The position numbers and the translations under genes are program-made. Source: Protonemura montana (taxonomy: Eukaryota > Arthropoda > Insecta > Plecoptera > Nemouridae). Taken from it: DNA of 64,000 nt. Positions 48,001 to 58,178 of the stretch are shown here, piece after piece (positions within the stretch are counted from its first letter, which is position 1; each line of letters starts with the position of its first letter). The stretch covers positions 868,001-932,000 of the forward strand of contig OX387605.1 of NCBI GenBank assembly GCA_947568835.1, given 5' to 3'. The notes beneath the pieces are model-generated. The model saw only the letters and a program-made list of their open reading frames with translations. It was not told where the DNA came from and searched no databases.

Positions 48001-51000
48001 CGAGTCTACATGGCCGTGAGTTCTGGGCGAGGGCCAAGAACGAGGCCCACCTTTTAAGAAAAACTATTTCAACTGGGTTTTGAATGCTAAGTAAAGGGCT
48101 ACTAAATTTCCCGACGTTTCGCAACATATACTAGTTACTTCTTCAGAGGTTTGAGCAGTCCTGACAATTTTCCGATAACAAAAGAACCACATAAAATTAT
48201 AACAATCACCTAGTTCAAGCTTCCTAAATGCATCAAAACAAAATAATCAGGGTCAATAACTTAAAAACTAATGTATTGTGTATTTTCTAAAATAAGATCT
48301 TGAACTTGGCATTCAAAACCCAGTTGAAATAGTTTTTGTTAAAACTTGTGCTAAGTTTACATCAAGTAGACATGATTCTAGAAACCATTATAGAGGCCCA
48401 CGTTGCTAGGGAAAGAATTAATCTTTTGACAACTTCCGTACACTCTAATATACTTGCTCATTCGTTACTTTAACCTGATTCCATTCGACAACACAACATT
48501 CTAAAATAATTTCTTGTAATATTTGCTTGGTTCATTTGTCAAAACGGTCCCGAAAATGCATTTCAGCCAACGTGTTGGTTAGTGCATTGGGCTCTGACGA
48601 GCTCTGGTTGGTTGTTTCAGTTCGGCGAGCCCAAGGTGCTGGTCGGGGTGTCTCCTGTCTTGACGCTACGGGACACCAAGAACGACGTGGAGGCTCAGGG
48701 GATGATCAACGCCCACGTGCGCGATGCAGTGGCACTTTGTCGCTTCCTAGAGAAGCTGGAGACAGGGGTGAGTTGGAGCAGCCTACAAACAAAACCAGCT
48801 GCCCGACCACAAACAATATTACTCCACCCATGTTATATGAGATCAACTGACTGGATCCCATGTTCTATCCAGGTTATTTGAGATCAGCTGGCTGGATCCT
48901 ATGTTCTATCCAGGTTATTTGAGATCAGCTGGCTGGATCCTATACTCTATCCAGGTTATTTGAGATCAGCTGGCAGGATCCTATGCTCTATCCATGTTAT
49001 TTGAGATCAGCTGTCTGGATCCTATGTTCTATCCAGGTTATTTGAGATCAGCTGTCTGGATCCTATGTTCTATCCAGGTTATTTGAGATCAGCTGGCTGG
49101 ATCCTATGTTCTATCCAGGTTATTTGAGATCAGCTGTCTGGATCCTATGTTCTATCCAGGTTATTTGAGATCAGCTGTCTGGATCCTATGTTCTATCCAG
49201 GTTATTTGAGATCAGCTGGCTGGATCCTATGTTCTATCCAGGTTATTTGATATCAGCTTGCAGGATCCTATGCTCTATCCAGGTTACTTGAGATCAGCTG
49301 TCTGGATCCTATGTTCTATCCAGGTTATTGGAGATCAGCTGGCTGGATCCTATGCTCTATCCAGGTTATTTGAGATCAGCTGGCTGGATCCTATGCTCTT
49401 TCCAGGTTATTTGAGATCAGCTGGCTGGATCCTATGCTCTATTTATGTTATTTGAGATCAGCTGGCTGGATCCTATGCTCTATCTAGGTTATTTGAGATC
49501 AGCTGGCTGGATCCGATGCTCTATCCAGGTTATTTGAGATCAGCTGGCTGGATCCTATGCTCTATCCAGGTTATTTGAGATCAGCTGGCTGGATCCAATG
49601 CTCTATTTATGTTATTTGAGATCAGCTGGCTGGATCCTATGCTCTATCTAGGTTATTAGAGATCAGCTGGCTGGATCCTATGCTCTATCCAGGTTATTTG
49701 AGATCAGCTGGCTGGATCCTATGTTCTATCCAGGTTATTTGATATCAGCTTGCAGGATCCTATGCTCTATCCAGGTTACTTGAGATCAGCTGTCTGGATC
49801 CTATGTTCTATCCAGGTTATTGGAGATCAGCTGGCTGGATCCTATGCTCTATCCAGGTTATTTGAGATCAGCTGGCTGGATCCTATGCTCTTTCCAGGTT
49901 ATTTGAGATCAGCTGGCTGGATCCTATGCTCTATTTATGTTATTTGAGATCAGCTGGCTGGATCCTATGCTCTATCTAGGTTATTTGAGATCAGCTGGCT
50001 GGATCCGATGCTCTATCCAGGTTATTTGAGATCAGCTGGCTGGATCCTATGCTCTATCCAGGTTATTTGAGATCAGCTGGCTGGATCCAATGCTCTATTT
50101 ATGTTATTTGAGATCAGCTGGCTGGATCCTATGCTCTATCTAGGTTATTAGAGATCAGCTGGCTGGATCCTATGCTCTATCCAGGTTATTAGAGATCAGC
50201 TGGCTGGATCCTATGCTCTATCCAGGTTATTTGAGATCAGCTGGATGGATCCTATGCTCTATCCAGGTTATTTGAGATCAACTGGCTGGATCCTATGTTC
50301 TCTCCATGTTATTTGAGATCAGCTGGCTGGATCCTATGTTCTATCCAGATTATTCAGTTATACAGTTGATGTTTTCGCCGCCAGGTGGCAGCCGGTGAAT
50401 CTTGGGATGAGCTGACGGCTTCTTCTACGTTGAACTCGCTACGTGCTGAGATGGATCTCTCCATGGGTCCCAGCTTCGAGACCATCTCAGCGTTCGGTGC
50501 CAACTCTGCTCTGCCTCACTACTCACCCACCAATGCTACCAACCTAGAAATAAACACTAGCGCTATGTACATGTTGGACTCTGGCGGGCAGTACCTTGGT
50601 AAGTGCCATGCACGTGCTGTCAGTACCTTGGTAAGTGCTATTTAAGCAGCACCCTGGATCTTGTATTCAGTTGCCCTGCTGCCCTTGCTATGGTCACATT
50701 TTGATATCAGTAATGTCATTTGTTACCAATGCAATGTCAAGGAACCTACAGCGATTTGCAATCAAATTGAAAACATCAATAATTTGCAAATTCCTTTGTG
50801 CTAGAGCCGTAACAAACCAGATCTGTATTTGATCTGGGCGATTAGGTTCAGATCGTGGATCCGTATCTAGGATTCTGTGCCCGATATTTCATCAGATTTC
50901 TGTCCATCTTGTCGCCAGGCTTGATTTTATTCCAGTTTCTTGGTTTAATCTGGTTTAATCTGGTTTAATCTGGTTTAATCTGGTTTGCTTCCAGATGGCA

Positions 51001-54000
51001 CTACCGACGTGACTCGCTCCCTGCATTTCGGGACGCCGACCGAGTTCCAGCGCGAGATCTTCACGAGGCTTCTGATTGGTTGCGTGCGTCTGGCGAGCAC
51101 CCGATTTCCCGCGGGACGAACACGTGCTGACCTTGAGATAGTGGTGCGGTCCCCACTCTTCGGCCTCGGACTGGACTTCGGTCACGGGACCACGCACGGG
51201 ATCGGGGCATTCGGGGGGGTCCATGAAGGTACAACTACTGATGTTAAATAGCCTGGATAGAGCATAGGATCCAGCCAGCTGATCTCAAATAACCTGGATA
51301 GAACATAGGATCCAGCCAGCTGATCTCAAATAACCTGGATAGAACTTAGGATCCAGCCAAATGATCTCAAATAACCTGGATAGAGCATAGGATCCAGCCA
51401 GCTGATCTCAAATAACCTGGATAGAACATAGGATCCAGCCAACTGATCTCAAATAACCTGGATAGAACATAGGATCCAGCCATATGGTAATAATTGAATC
51501 CAGGAATTCTATTGTTGGGAACAGGTAGGAGTCCCTATGTCCCTATGTCCTTATGTCCCTACGTCCCTATGGCCTACCATCCTTGCCATGCCAACTTGTG
51601 TTTTATACAACTTTACAAACTATTTTACTTTCATATCATTTCAATGAGCTTTGGTTCAAGTCGAGACTTTCACTACAAGTTAAAGTCCTACAAATGTTAA
51701 CAACATTTTTTTTTATTTTGCAGCTTTCGACTCGAAATACCACAAGAATTTCTTCGGGTCTCAAGGTAACACCGCAATCACAGCAGCTGATATATATATG
51801 CTATGCCGAAATATCTCGCTTGGCAATGTGAGAGGTCGTAACTTGCCGGGATATAATTTAGATTCTACTTCGAAAGAAAGGAATATAATAATGTGCTCAC
51901 CAAATCCGTATTACACAATCAGGACCGTTTAACCCTGGAGCTGTTTTCTCTCTGATACACTTCCTGACCACATGAATAAAGCTGGGACATCTGGATATTG
52001 CTGACGCTTATCGTGCAAATTCCTACCCGCACGCGACAGCTCACCTAAGCACCAACTGCAATCATGCAGTTCACAACAATATATATAAAAAAAAACACTT
52101 ATTATTAGAACAAGTTTTGAAAGATTACAACTGTTAACAACTGAGTTTGTCAGGCAAAAGGAAAAACAACAGATTTCTCCGGCGTCCTTGATCTTGAGCC
52201 TGTACTTCATCAAGCTTGAAAGCTTGTTTATTTGTAGAATTCAGATACTAGTGTCTGTTGTCTCGTGTCAGGAAACCAATATAAGAACCTGTCATTTGAT
52301 GAACGTTGAAGAACTTGAAAGTAGCAGCTCAAGTGTCAGTTTGCGATTGTGTTTGAAATATCTTCCCTCGATTGTTTTGCAGAACCTGGCTACTATCTGG
52401 CGGGAGAATATGGAATGAGACTGGAAAACATTGTCACCGTCGTTGAGGCAGATTTACCGGTAAGTTTAACTTAACTTCAATAAGTGACGGCAGTGTAAAG
52501 GAAAATAAACCCTATGTACATAAACATAACACTAGAGGTAAAGAAATTAGTCATATTAATAAGTTATTTAGACCCCGACTGTCAGGAAAATCACCAGAAA
52601 ATGCTGCTATTGCATTGTATAACTTCCTTCCGAATCAGATTAAATTTATCACAGACTTCCAAATTCAACTCAAGATTAAAAGAACACTTTTTCAAATTAT
52701 CACCGAACTCCATCAGAGAATTCACAGTCAAGCAATCACTCATTTATTTATTAGTTTGTCTCGCCTAGCAACAGTAACTAGGCTTGGTAATAATTGTAAT
52801 AAGTATTTGATAAATGATATTAAATTACCTAACTGTTAAATAATGTATTTTTTAAAAACAAATAAACAAACAAACAAACAAACAAACAAACTGCCAGCTG
52901 GATACAAGAACAGGTACAAGCACTAGCACAAGGACAAGTACAAGCACAAACTTGTTTAAAGTAAAAACGTTACCAAACGCACCGCGTTGCTATGCCAAAC
53001 GCATGTCAAATAGGGTTGCCATAATAAAAATTTCGGGAGGCGGGACAAATTTCAACAAACAAACAGTAGTTAGGCCGGAGGCTCGGGGTACAGTCAAAGC
53101 TCCCCAAAAAATAAGGGTGTGGATGTGAGAACAGGATTTGAGGGCCATTTTCAGCAATTTTACGTGTTTTAAATATATTTATGTTTTTCTTGGCACTTGA
53201 AATCCTGAGTCATATTTATGTATCAACTTTCAATTTATCAGCAGGAAATGTTGGTATAATTCGTATAACTATTTAAAAAAAAATCTAAATTTCATCACAG
53301 ATTTTTTTAAAACTTTTCTATTGGTGACAGTTCACGTACAATCATAATGTCATTGACGCAATTAGAGGAACAATTAGCTATTTATAAGGAACAATGCAAA
53401 TCAGGGGCGGCTCGTGAGGGAGGGCTGCGGGGCGGCTGCCCTCCCTAGCATTTTCGACAGAATAAAAGTATAATTGTTATTATTATTATAATTATTGTTC
53501 TACGCTTGTTCTGTGTTTTAAAATGGGTGCTACTTTCGAAATGCGAAAAAACGCGATATTTGCGTCGCGCCGACAGCACGAGCTGCCGAGTGCAACGAGA
53601 CGATCCAGTAGGCGGTTGTCCGCTGCCTATAGAGTCTGAACGCCGCCGCTTGCTCTCTTTGGGGCAGCGAGCGCTGCCGTCCTCCCTGCTCAGCTAGGAG
53701 TGCGTGGAAATGGCCTTGAACGTGTGTCGCCCGTCGTCGCTCGCAAGCCCAGCGAGGGCAGCAGAAAACCCGCCCTCGGCCAGTCTCGGCCAGCCTCGGC
53801 CAGCCTCGGCCAGCCGCCGGGCTGAGCTAGCAGCGAGAGCGAGTGAGACAGAACGATGCATACGATCGCACATATTTTCCACGGCAATTAATAGTTTCAA
53901 AATAATAGTACTACCGTTTACTAGCCTGAATTTCTGTCCCACCTAGTTTCACATACTGCGTACGTTTTTGTCCAATGAAAATTAATCTAATGTGTGACTT

Positions 54001-57000
54001 GACAGCTAGAATTCAATGATAACTTTTTTTTAAATATCACATGTTGGATTTTAATGTTACAATATTGAAATCCTACTACAGTGTTCATTACTTATGGTGC
54101 TAGTGGTGAGGGGGGGGGGGGGAGAAATTTTACTGCCGCCCCTCCAAGAAAAACAGTCACGAGCCGCCACTGATGCAAATGCAATGTTGCGATTTTTTTA
54201 AAGAAAATTACGATCGAGCGGGACATTTGTCCAGCTCCGCGGGACGCGGGACTTTTGAGTGAAGAGCGGGACGTATGGCAACCCTAATGTCAAACGCAGT
54301 AATTACGGGTATACTTGTTGCTGGTCCATGATATCAATGTTAGAATTGCATTATGCACAGTCACCAAGATGTACTCGGGTTGCATTGCAAGTTTCCTAGA
54401 ACCAGCGCAGCCTGTTCCTTTAAAAGCAATCGGTGAACATTTTCAGAATTTGCTGTGATTATTAAACTATTGCTATAAAGAAGTGACGTTTGTTTTTTTG
54501 TGGGTGCTGTTTGACAGGCAAGTTCTGTTGGGTGCTTGGTGCTTGTGTAGGAATGTATTGCCCACTGTCTCTGGTTTCCCGTTGGGTTTCAACTCGGCCG
54601 TGCTGTCAGTTGGTAAAACAATCCACACAGTCGGCCAGCTGGACCCCCGAGCACCGGGGAGCAAATGGGCCGTGCTGTCAGTTAGTAAAACAATCCACAC
54701 AATCAGCCAGCTGGACCCCCGAGCACCGGGGAGCAAATGGGCCGTGCTGTCAGTTGGTAAAACAATCCACACAATCAGCCAGCTGGACTCCCGAGCACCG
54801 GGGAGCAAATGGGCCGTGCTGTCAGTTGGTAAAACAATCCACACAATCAGCCAGCTGGACTCCCGAGCACCGGGGAGCAAATGGGCCGTGCTGTCAGTTA
54901 GTAAAACAATCCACACAATCAGCCAGCTGGACTCCCGAGCACCGGGGAGCAAATGGGCCGTGCAATAGAAACAAAAATATCTGACCGAATTTAATTCTTG
55001 AATACTATAAACTAGGTCCATGACAGAACAAACAATATTTTTTCCTTATTATTTTTTGCACTGTTTGCGCTCTGCAAAATAAAAGAGATATTTTCAGTGC
55101 CATGTTGCGTTTGTCAAACGTTTGGGCTTAACTTTAACGACCCGTTAAAGAACGAAAAATATAATAATTCTACTGAATTCGGATTTATTCTGTCCTAGTC
55201 CTATTTTAGGATGCAATTATTTTACTGTAATATCTTTTATTCTATATCTTATTGTGTTTTATTATTCACTTAAATTGTGATCATTTTGTTGCTAAACTCG
55301 GCTGATATTGTGATCATTTATTGAAGTTCTGGTGACATTTTTTACTATTTTTCTTGTTGCCATACGTCAAACTTCATTCTTCTGAATTCAATTGAAGAAA
55401 AAAATAAATGAACGAATAACTTGACGACACTTGCGTTGTTCTTGCAGTTGAGTGGGAACACGACGTTCCTTGAGTTCCACACCGTCACTCTTGTACCGTA
55501 TGACCGGAAACTCATCGTGACGGAAATGCTCAGCACTGACGAGGTATTTTATTGATCGATTTATTTGTGGTGTTTAACATAGCACTGTTTTGACATCTGG
55601 CCATGCGGCACTGGTCTAATGGCGTCGGTGAATGAGTGGATGATGATGAACCTAACCTAGTCTAGAAGAGAGGAGGGGAAACCAGGTGCCGGCACGTAGC
55701 CTACTCCTGTCGAAGACCAAGGGGACCACCGGCTTAACGTCCCTTCCGAAGGACGGTACAACGTGAACAACAGGATTCCTCCACAAATCCATGCTGTCGA
55801 GAGGTTGATAAGCAAGGCGAGTGAAGTTGCTGTCGAGAGGTTGATAAGCAAGGCGAGTGAAGTTGCTGTACTAACTTTCATCCCTCCAACATCTCTCCCG
55901 AACAGAACTGGTCATGTGTATGATGGTCACCCATCCAATACCTGACTTAGCGCAGTGTTGCTTAACTTTCATCCCTCCAACCTCTCTCCCGAACAGAACT
56001 GGTCATGTGTATGATGGTCACCCATCCAATACCTGACTCAGCGCAGTGTTGCTTAACTTTCATCCCTCCAACCTCTCTACCGAACAGAACTGGTCATGTG
56101 TATGATGGTCACCCATCCAATACCTGACCCAGCGCAGTGTTGCTGAACTTTCATCCCTCCAACCTCTCTCCCGAACAGAACTGGTCATGTGTATGATGGT
56201 CACCCATCCAATACCTGACCCAGCGCAGTGTTGCTTAACTCTCATCCCTCCAACCTCTCTCCCGAACAGTACTGGTCATGTGTATGATGATCACCCATCC
56301 AATACCTGACCCAGCGCAGTGTTGCTTAACTTTCATCCCTCCCGCCTCTCTCCCGAACAGAACTGGTCATGTGTATGATAGTCACCCATCCAATACCTGA
56401 CCCAGCGCAGTGTTGCTGAACTTTCATCCCTCCAACCTCTCTCCCGAACAGAACTGGTCATGTGTATGATGGTCACCCATCCAATACCTGACCCAGCGCA
56501 GTGTTGCTTAACTCTCATCCCTCCAACCTCTCTCCCGAACAGTACTGGTCATGTGTATGATGATCACCCATCCAATACCTGACCCAGCGCAGTGTTGCTT
56601 AACTTTCATCCCTCCAGCCTCTCTCCCGAACAGAACTGGTCATGTGTATGATGGTCACCCATCCAATACCTGAACCAGCGCAGTGTTGCTTAACTTTCAT
56701 CCCTCCAACCTCTCTCCTGAAGAGAACTGGTCATGTGTATGATGGTCATGTGTATGATGGTCATGTGTAAGGTGGTCATGTGTATGATGGTCATGTGTAT
56801 GATGATCATGTGTATGATGGTCATGTGTATGATGGTCATGTGTATGATGGTCATGTGTATGATGGTCATGTGTATGATGGTCATGTGTATGATGGTCATG
56901 TGTATGATGGTCATGTGTATGATGGTCACCCATGCAATACAGTGACTCAGCTCTGTGTTGCTTAACTTCTATGGGTTGTGTTGCAGATTGCTTGGTTAGA

Positions 57001-57391
57001 TGCATACTATGAAAGGATTTGGGTGACAGTTGGTGCAGAGTTGCTCAGACTTGGACACAGTTCTACTCGCGATTGGCTCTGGGAACAAACGCGGCCGATC
57101 GGCTCCGGGGTAGGTGTGGTCTTGGCACAGGGATGGTTGGTAACCCTGGCAATTGTGTTCGGGAAACATTTCACCTGCTAATTGGTTGCCATAGCGACAG
57201 TGCTAGGTTGGATGTTGTTACTTTTGTTGTCTTTTCAGTTGAATGACTTTCTGTCGAATCGGTCGGAATCGCAGAGAAACTCGATAAGCGTTGAAATCCC
57301 TGCGAGTATCAGTGCAGTGAGGCAACAAGTGAATCAAACCGCTAACCCACAGAACATAAACCAAGCAAAGATAGATTTTACATTAGATTGA
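42063..57391 (+). CDS. XPNPEP2-like: Secreted Xaa-Pro aminopeptidase (14 exons)
   Basis: M24-family metallopeptidase that removes an N-terminal residue preceding proline. Exons: 42063-42269, 43012-43191, 44918-45029, 46164-46280, 46917-47175, 47895-48015, 48621-48767, 50385-50598, 50995-51228, 51724-51765, 52383-52459, 55448-55543, 56987-57109, 57239-57391; all GT/AG, frame kept, 693 codons (human XPNPEP2 674). The start encodes a signal peptide (VVMFLVLLFATA, then AQC). N-terminal creatinase-like domains contain YITGFTGSAGDAV and WTDSRYYLQAEDQLDCNW. Metal ligands are all present: Asp446 in LDSGGQY, Asp457 in DGTTD, His520 in HGTTHGIG, Glu545 in EPGYY, Glu559 in RLEN; His426 lies in LPHYSPT. 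Exon 10 is short, so the segment between VHE and EPGYY is several residues shorter than in human. The C-terminus is hydrophilic without a GPI signal, unlike mammalian XPNPEP2, so a soluble secreted enzyme is likely. Confidence 0.96.
42270..42362. repeat. 10-bp TATAGGACCA microsatellite
   Basis: About nine imperfect copies of TATAGGACCA or GGTATAGGACCA begin at the exon 1 donor of the aminopeptidase gene and include the first intron bases. Confidence 0.8.
43205..43444 (-). mobile_element. 5S-derived SINE body, copy 3
   Basis: Minus orientation: tail (GATTTTTGGGGTTTAGCATA), AATGGCGTCAGTGAATGAG, then body GGCTTAACGTCCCTTCCGAA. It runs straight into a large 36-bp array instead of the heads. Lies in intron 2 of the aminopeptidase gene, 14 bases after exon 2. 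Confidence 0.75.
43445..44434. repeat. 36-bp minisatellite, about 27 copies
   Basis: Unit GTCGAGAGGTTGATAAGC plus AAGGCGAGTGAAGTTGCT, which occurs once in SINE copies 1 and 2 and twice in copy 4. Because 36 is a multiple of 3, long open frames (324 to 406 codons) appear on both strands; they are array artefacts. Lies in intron 2 of the aminopeptidase gene. Confidence 0.93.
44435..44917. other. End of aminopeptidase intron 2
   Basis: AT-rich. It contains a LINE-like 3' end near 44860-44895 (AATAACTAATAAATC followed by ATT repeats), about 20 bases before exon 3. No coding remnant recognised. Confidence 0.4.
45200..45320 (-). mobile_element. Second tRNA-type SINE family, head
   Basis: On the minus strand: GTCCAGATAGCTCAGTTGGT, AAAGCACCCGACCGGCAATT and GGGGTTTGTATCCCGGTTCGG, a recognisable tRNA cloverleaf with box A and box B, followed by a (C)ATTTTTCCAGTCTAAC tail. 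The anticodon loop lacks U33, so it is a SINE rather than a tRNA gene. Intron 3 of the aminopeptidase gene. Confidence 0.65.
45497..46000. repeat. 32-bp minisatellite between two SINE pieces, about 14 copies
   Basis: Unit GCTGAAACCAGCAAGCGGTG plus GATGGGAGGGAA. The array runs into a second SINE piece GAAGCTAGACTGGAAAAATG at 45944-46000, which resembles GAAGTTAGACTGGAAAAATG at the first head. The last bases of the unit overlap the start of that piece. Non-coding. Confidence 0.85.
46438..46832. mobile_element. tRNA-type SINE, two copies in opposite orientation
   Basis: Left copy (minus) from TTTAAATAGCAAACGCTTGC through GGACTCGAATCCCGATCTG to AGCTACTTGGACACTGGC; right copy (plus) GTGTCCAAGTAGCTCAATTG, GGGGTTCGAGCCC, TTTGAGACGGTTATAGTG. 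Each has a box B-like GGTTCGAGCC or its inverse. A shared spacer (GAATGACAGTTCTCCAAGG) separates them. Intron 4 of the aminopeptidase gene, ending 85 bases before exon 5. Confidence 0.75.
47200..47825 (-). mobile_element. tRNA-type SINE with seven 52-bp head units
   Basis: Left end TTTAAATTGCAAACGCTTGC, then GGGGGCTCGAACCCCGATCT (box B inverse) and seven tandem inverse heads GTTGCTCTAACCAATTGAGC, TACTTGGACCCCGATCTCC, then GACACTGGCTTTTTGAGATG and a second left-end piece. Only the first unit has a box B. Intron 5 of the aminopeptidase gene, starting 25 bases after exon 5. Confidence 0.8.
48055..48395. mobile_element. Penelope-like repeat with hammerhead-like core
   Basis: Copy in intron 6 of the aminopeptidase gene. 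On the minus strand (about 48155-48110) it reads CTGAAGA, then GTAAC-TAGTATAT-GTTGC (five-base stem with loop), then GAAAC and GTC. These are the C-U-G-A-N-G-A and G-A-A-A core boxes of a hammerhead ribozyme around a stem II. Other copies of the family keep the hairpin and GAAAC but have TTGATAAA in place of CTGAAGA. Confidence 0.55.
48845..50360. repeat. 41-bp minisatellite, about 36 copies
   Basis: Unit GGTTATTTGAGATCAGCTGG plus CTGGATCCTATGCTCTATCCA. It fills intron 7 of the aminopeptidase gene almost from donor to acceptor. A block of roughly 450 bases from about 49248 recurs at an offset of 492 (12 units), a higher-order duplication. The same unit occurs inverted at 51248-51485 and again at 63645-64000. 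Confidence 0.93.
50938..50987. repeat. 10-bp TCTGGTTTAA repeat at a splice acceptor
   Basis: Five copies of TTAATCTGGT type just before the exon 9 acceptor of the aminopeptidase gene, replacing the usual polypyrimidine tract. Confidence 0.8.
51248..51485. repeat. 41-bp minisatellite, inverted copies
   Basis: About six copies of CCTGGATAGAGCATAGGATC plus CAGCCAGCTGATCTCAAATAA, the inverse of the intron 7 unit, in intron 9 of the same gene. Confidence 0.92.
52460..53002. other. Aminopeptidase intron 11, first part
   Basis: AT-rich with a LINE-like tail: an AT-rich stretch followed by (AAAC)n at 52855-52890. A preceding plus-strand frame (52600-52830) contains YNFLPNQIKF, typical of LINE C-termini, but is short and degraded. 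Confidence 0.4.
53003..54294. mobile_element. Outer hAT-like element with 8-bp duplication
   Basis: Element 53011-54286 begins TAGGGTTGCCATA and ends TATGGCAACCCTA (inverse). ATGTCAAA flanks it on both sides (53003-53010, 54287-54294). The terminal TAGGGTTGCCA and 8-bp duplication are typical of hAT transposons. It is interrupted by a second element at 53402-54172. No transposase frame remains. Confidence 0.8.
53394..54180. mobile_element. Inner hAT-like element nested in the outer one
   Basis: Element 53402-54172 begins CAGGGGCGGCTCGTGA and ends CACGAGCCGCCACTG. ATGCAAAT is present on both sides (53394-53401, 54173-54180). It has a GC-rich interior, a TCGGCCAGCC repeat near 53778-53815 and a run of 13 G near 54110. 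Non-autonomous; it inserted after the outer element. Confidence 0.85.
54590..54965. repeat. 72-bp minisatellite, about five copies
   Basis: Unit of 72 bases with GTGCTGTCAGTTGGTAAAAC, AATCCACACAATCAGCCAGC and CCCGAGCACCGGGGAGC. In frame lengths keep several ORFs open, but the product is unrelated to any family. Intron 11 of the aminopeptidase gene. Confidence 0.88.
55552..56940 (-). mobile_element. 5S-derived SINE, copy 4, showing all modules
   Basis: In plus-strand order: tail (TTGTGGTGTTTAACATAGC), body (GGCTTAACGTCCCTTCCGAA), two 36-bp modules at 55795-55868, about nine 91-bp heads at 55871-56725, then the 15-bp array at 56728-56928. This single locus shows that the arrays seen separately elsewhere belong to one element. 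Intron 12 of the aminopeptidase gene; it begins 8 bases after exon 12. Confidence 0.85.
56728..56928. repeat. 15-bp minisatellite, about 13 copies
   Basis: Unit GTGTATGATGGTCAT, the inverse of the 14509-15350 unit, at the outer end of SINE copy 4. Non-coding. Confidence 0.9.
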
Positions 57392-57394
57392 AAT

Positions 57395-57745
57395 CTTATT
57401 TAAATTGCAAACGCTTGCAATGCGCAGGGTATTTTATTATTAACAACACTAAAATCGTCTCAAATAGCCAGTGTCCAAGTAGCTCAATTGGTTAGAGCAA
57501 CACCCGCGACAGGTGGAGATCGGGGTCCTAGTAGCTTAATTGGTTAGAGCAACACCCGCGACAGACGGAGATCGGGGTCCAAGTAGCTCAATTGGTTAGA
57601 GCAACACCCGCGACGGGTGGAGATCGGGATCCAAGTAGCTCAATTGGTTAGAGCAACACCTGCGACAGGTGGAGATCGGGGTTCGATTCCCCGTTTGGGC
57701 AACAATTTTTGAGACGGTTTAAATGTTGTTAATAATAAAATAGCT
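57395..57745 (+). mobile_element. tRNA-type SINE with four head units and intact box B
   Basis: TTTAAATTGCAAACGCTTGC end, then CTAAAATCGTCTCAAATAGC, four 52-bp heads, the last continuing as GGTGGAGATCGGGGTTCGAT and TCCCCGTTTGGGCA. The last head folds as a tRNA: D arm GCTC/GAGC, T arm CGGGG-TTCGATT-CCCCG, acceptor stem closed by wobble pairs. The anticodon loop (CGCGACA or TGCGACA) lacks U33, so it is SINE, not tRNA gene. It starts 5 bases after the aminopeptidase stop, so it is in its 3' UTR. Confidence 0.8.
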
Positions 57746-57836
57746 TTTACATTTAAAGTTCCTCTTTGCCCGTGGTCGTAGAAAGAGCAAGATAGTTTCT
57801 GGTTTATTTTCTTGACTGAAGCAATCATATTTTTAA

Positions 57837-57842
57837 ATAAAA
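57837..57842 (+). promoter_or_regulatory. Possible aminopeptidase poly(A) signal
   Basis: AATAAA, 446 bases past the stop codon and beyond the tRNA-type SINE; the first good signal after the gene. Confidence 0.35.
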
Positions 57843-58178
57843 GGTCAAGCAAAAAGACAAAATTTTCCAGACGTTTCCTGACCGTGGTAGGTATTTAAGT
57901 TGGAGAACTAGAGATGGTGTTTGTTGCATTCAATGTAAAAACGTTTATTTTTAGGAGTTTAATTTTGGCAAGTGGAGCTGAAAATAAAAAAAATTAAAGC
58001 TTAGTTCATACAAAGTTAAACCCCTTTGTCTGCAATAGATTCGATATCTAGATTTCTAGCTTTAGCGGCACGGCCGGGTGACAAGCCAGCAAAGATCGGT
58101 CTGAAATCACAATGGAATCTGCACTTTTAATCATGTACTGCACATAAATGCACAATCCACCTCACTGCACTGATAACT

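Noticed and set aside
52850-52892. (AAAC)n run as a regulatory element
   Set aside because: Best explained as the tail of an old LINE insertion; no other signal.
57632-57712. Functional tRNA gene
   Set aside because: Cloverleaf and box B are good, but the anticodon loop lacks U33 and the unit is part of a dispersed, tandemly repeated SINE.
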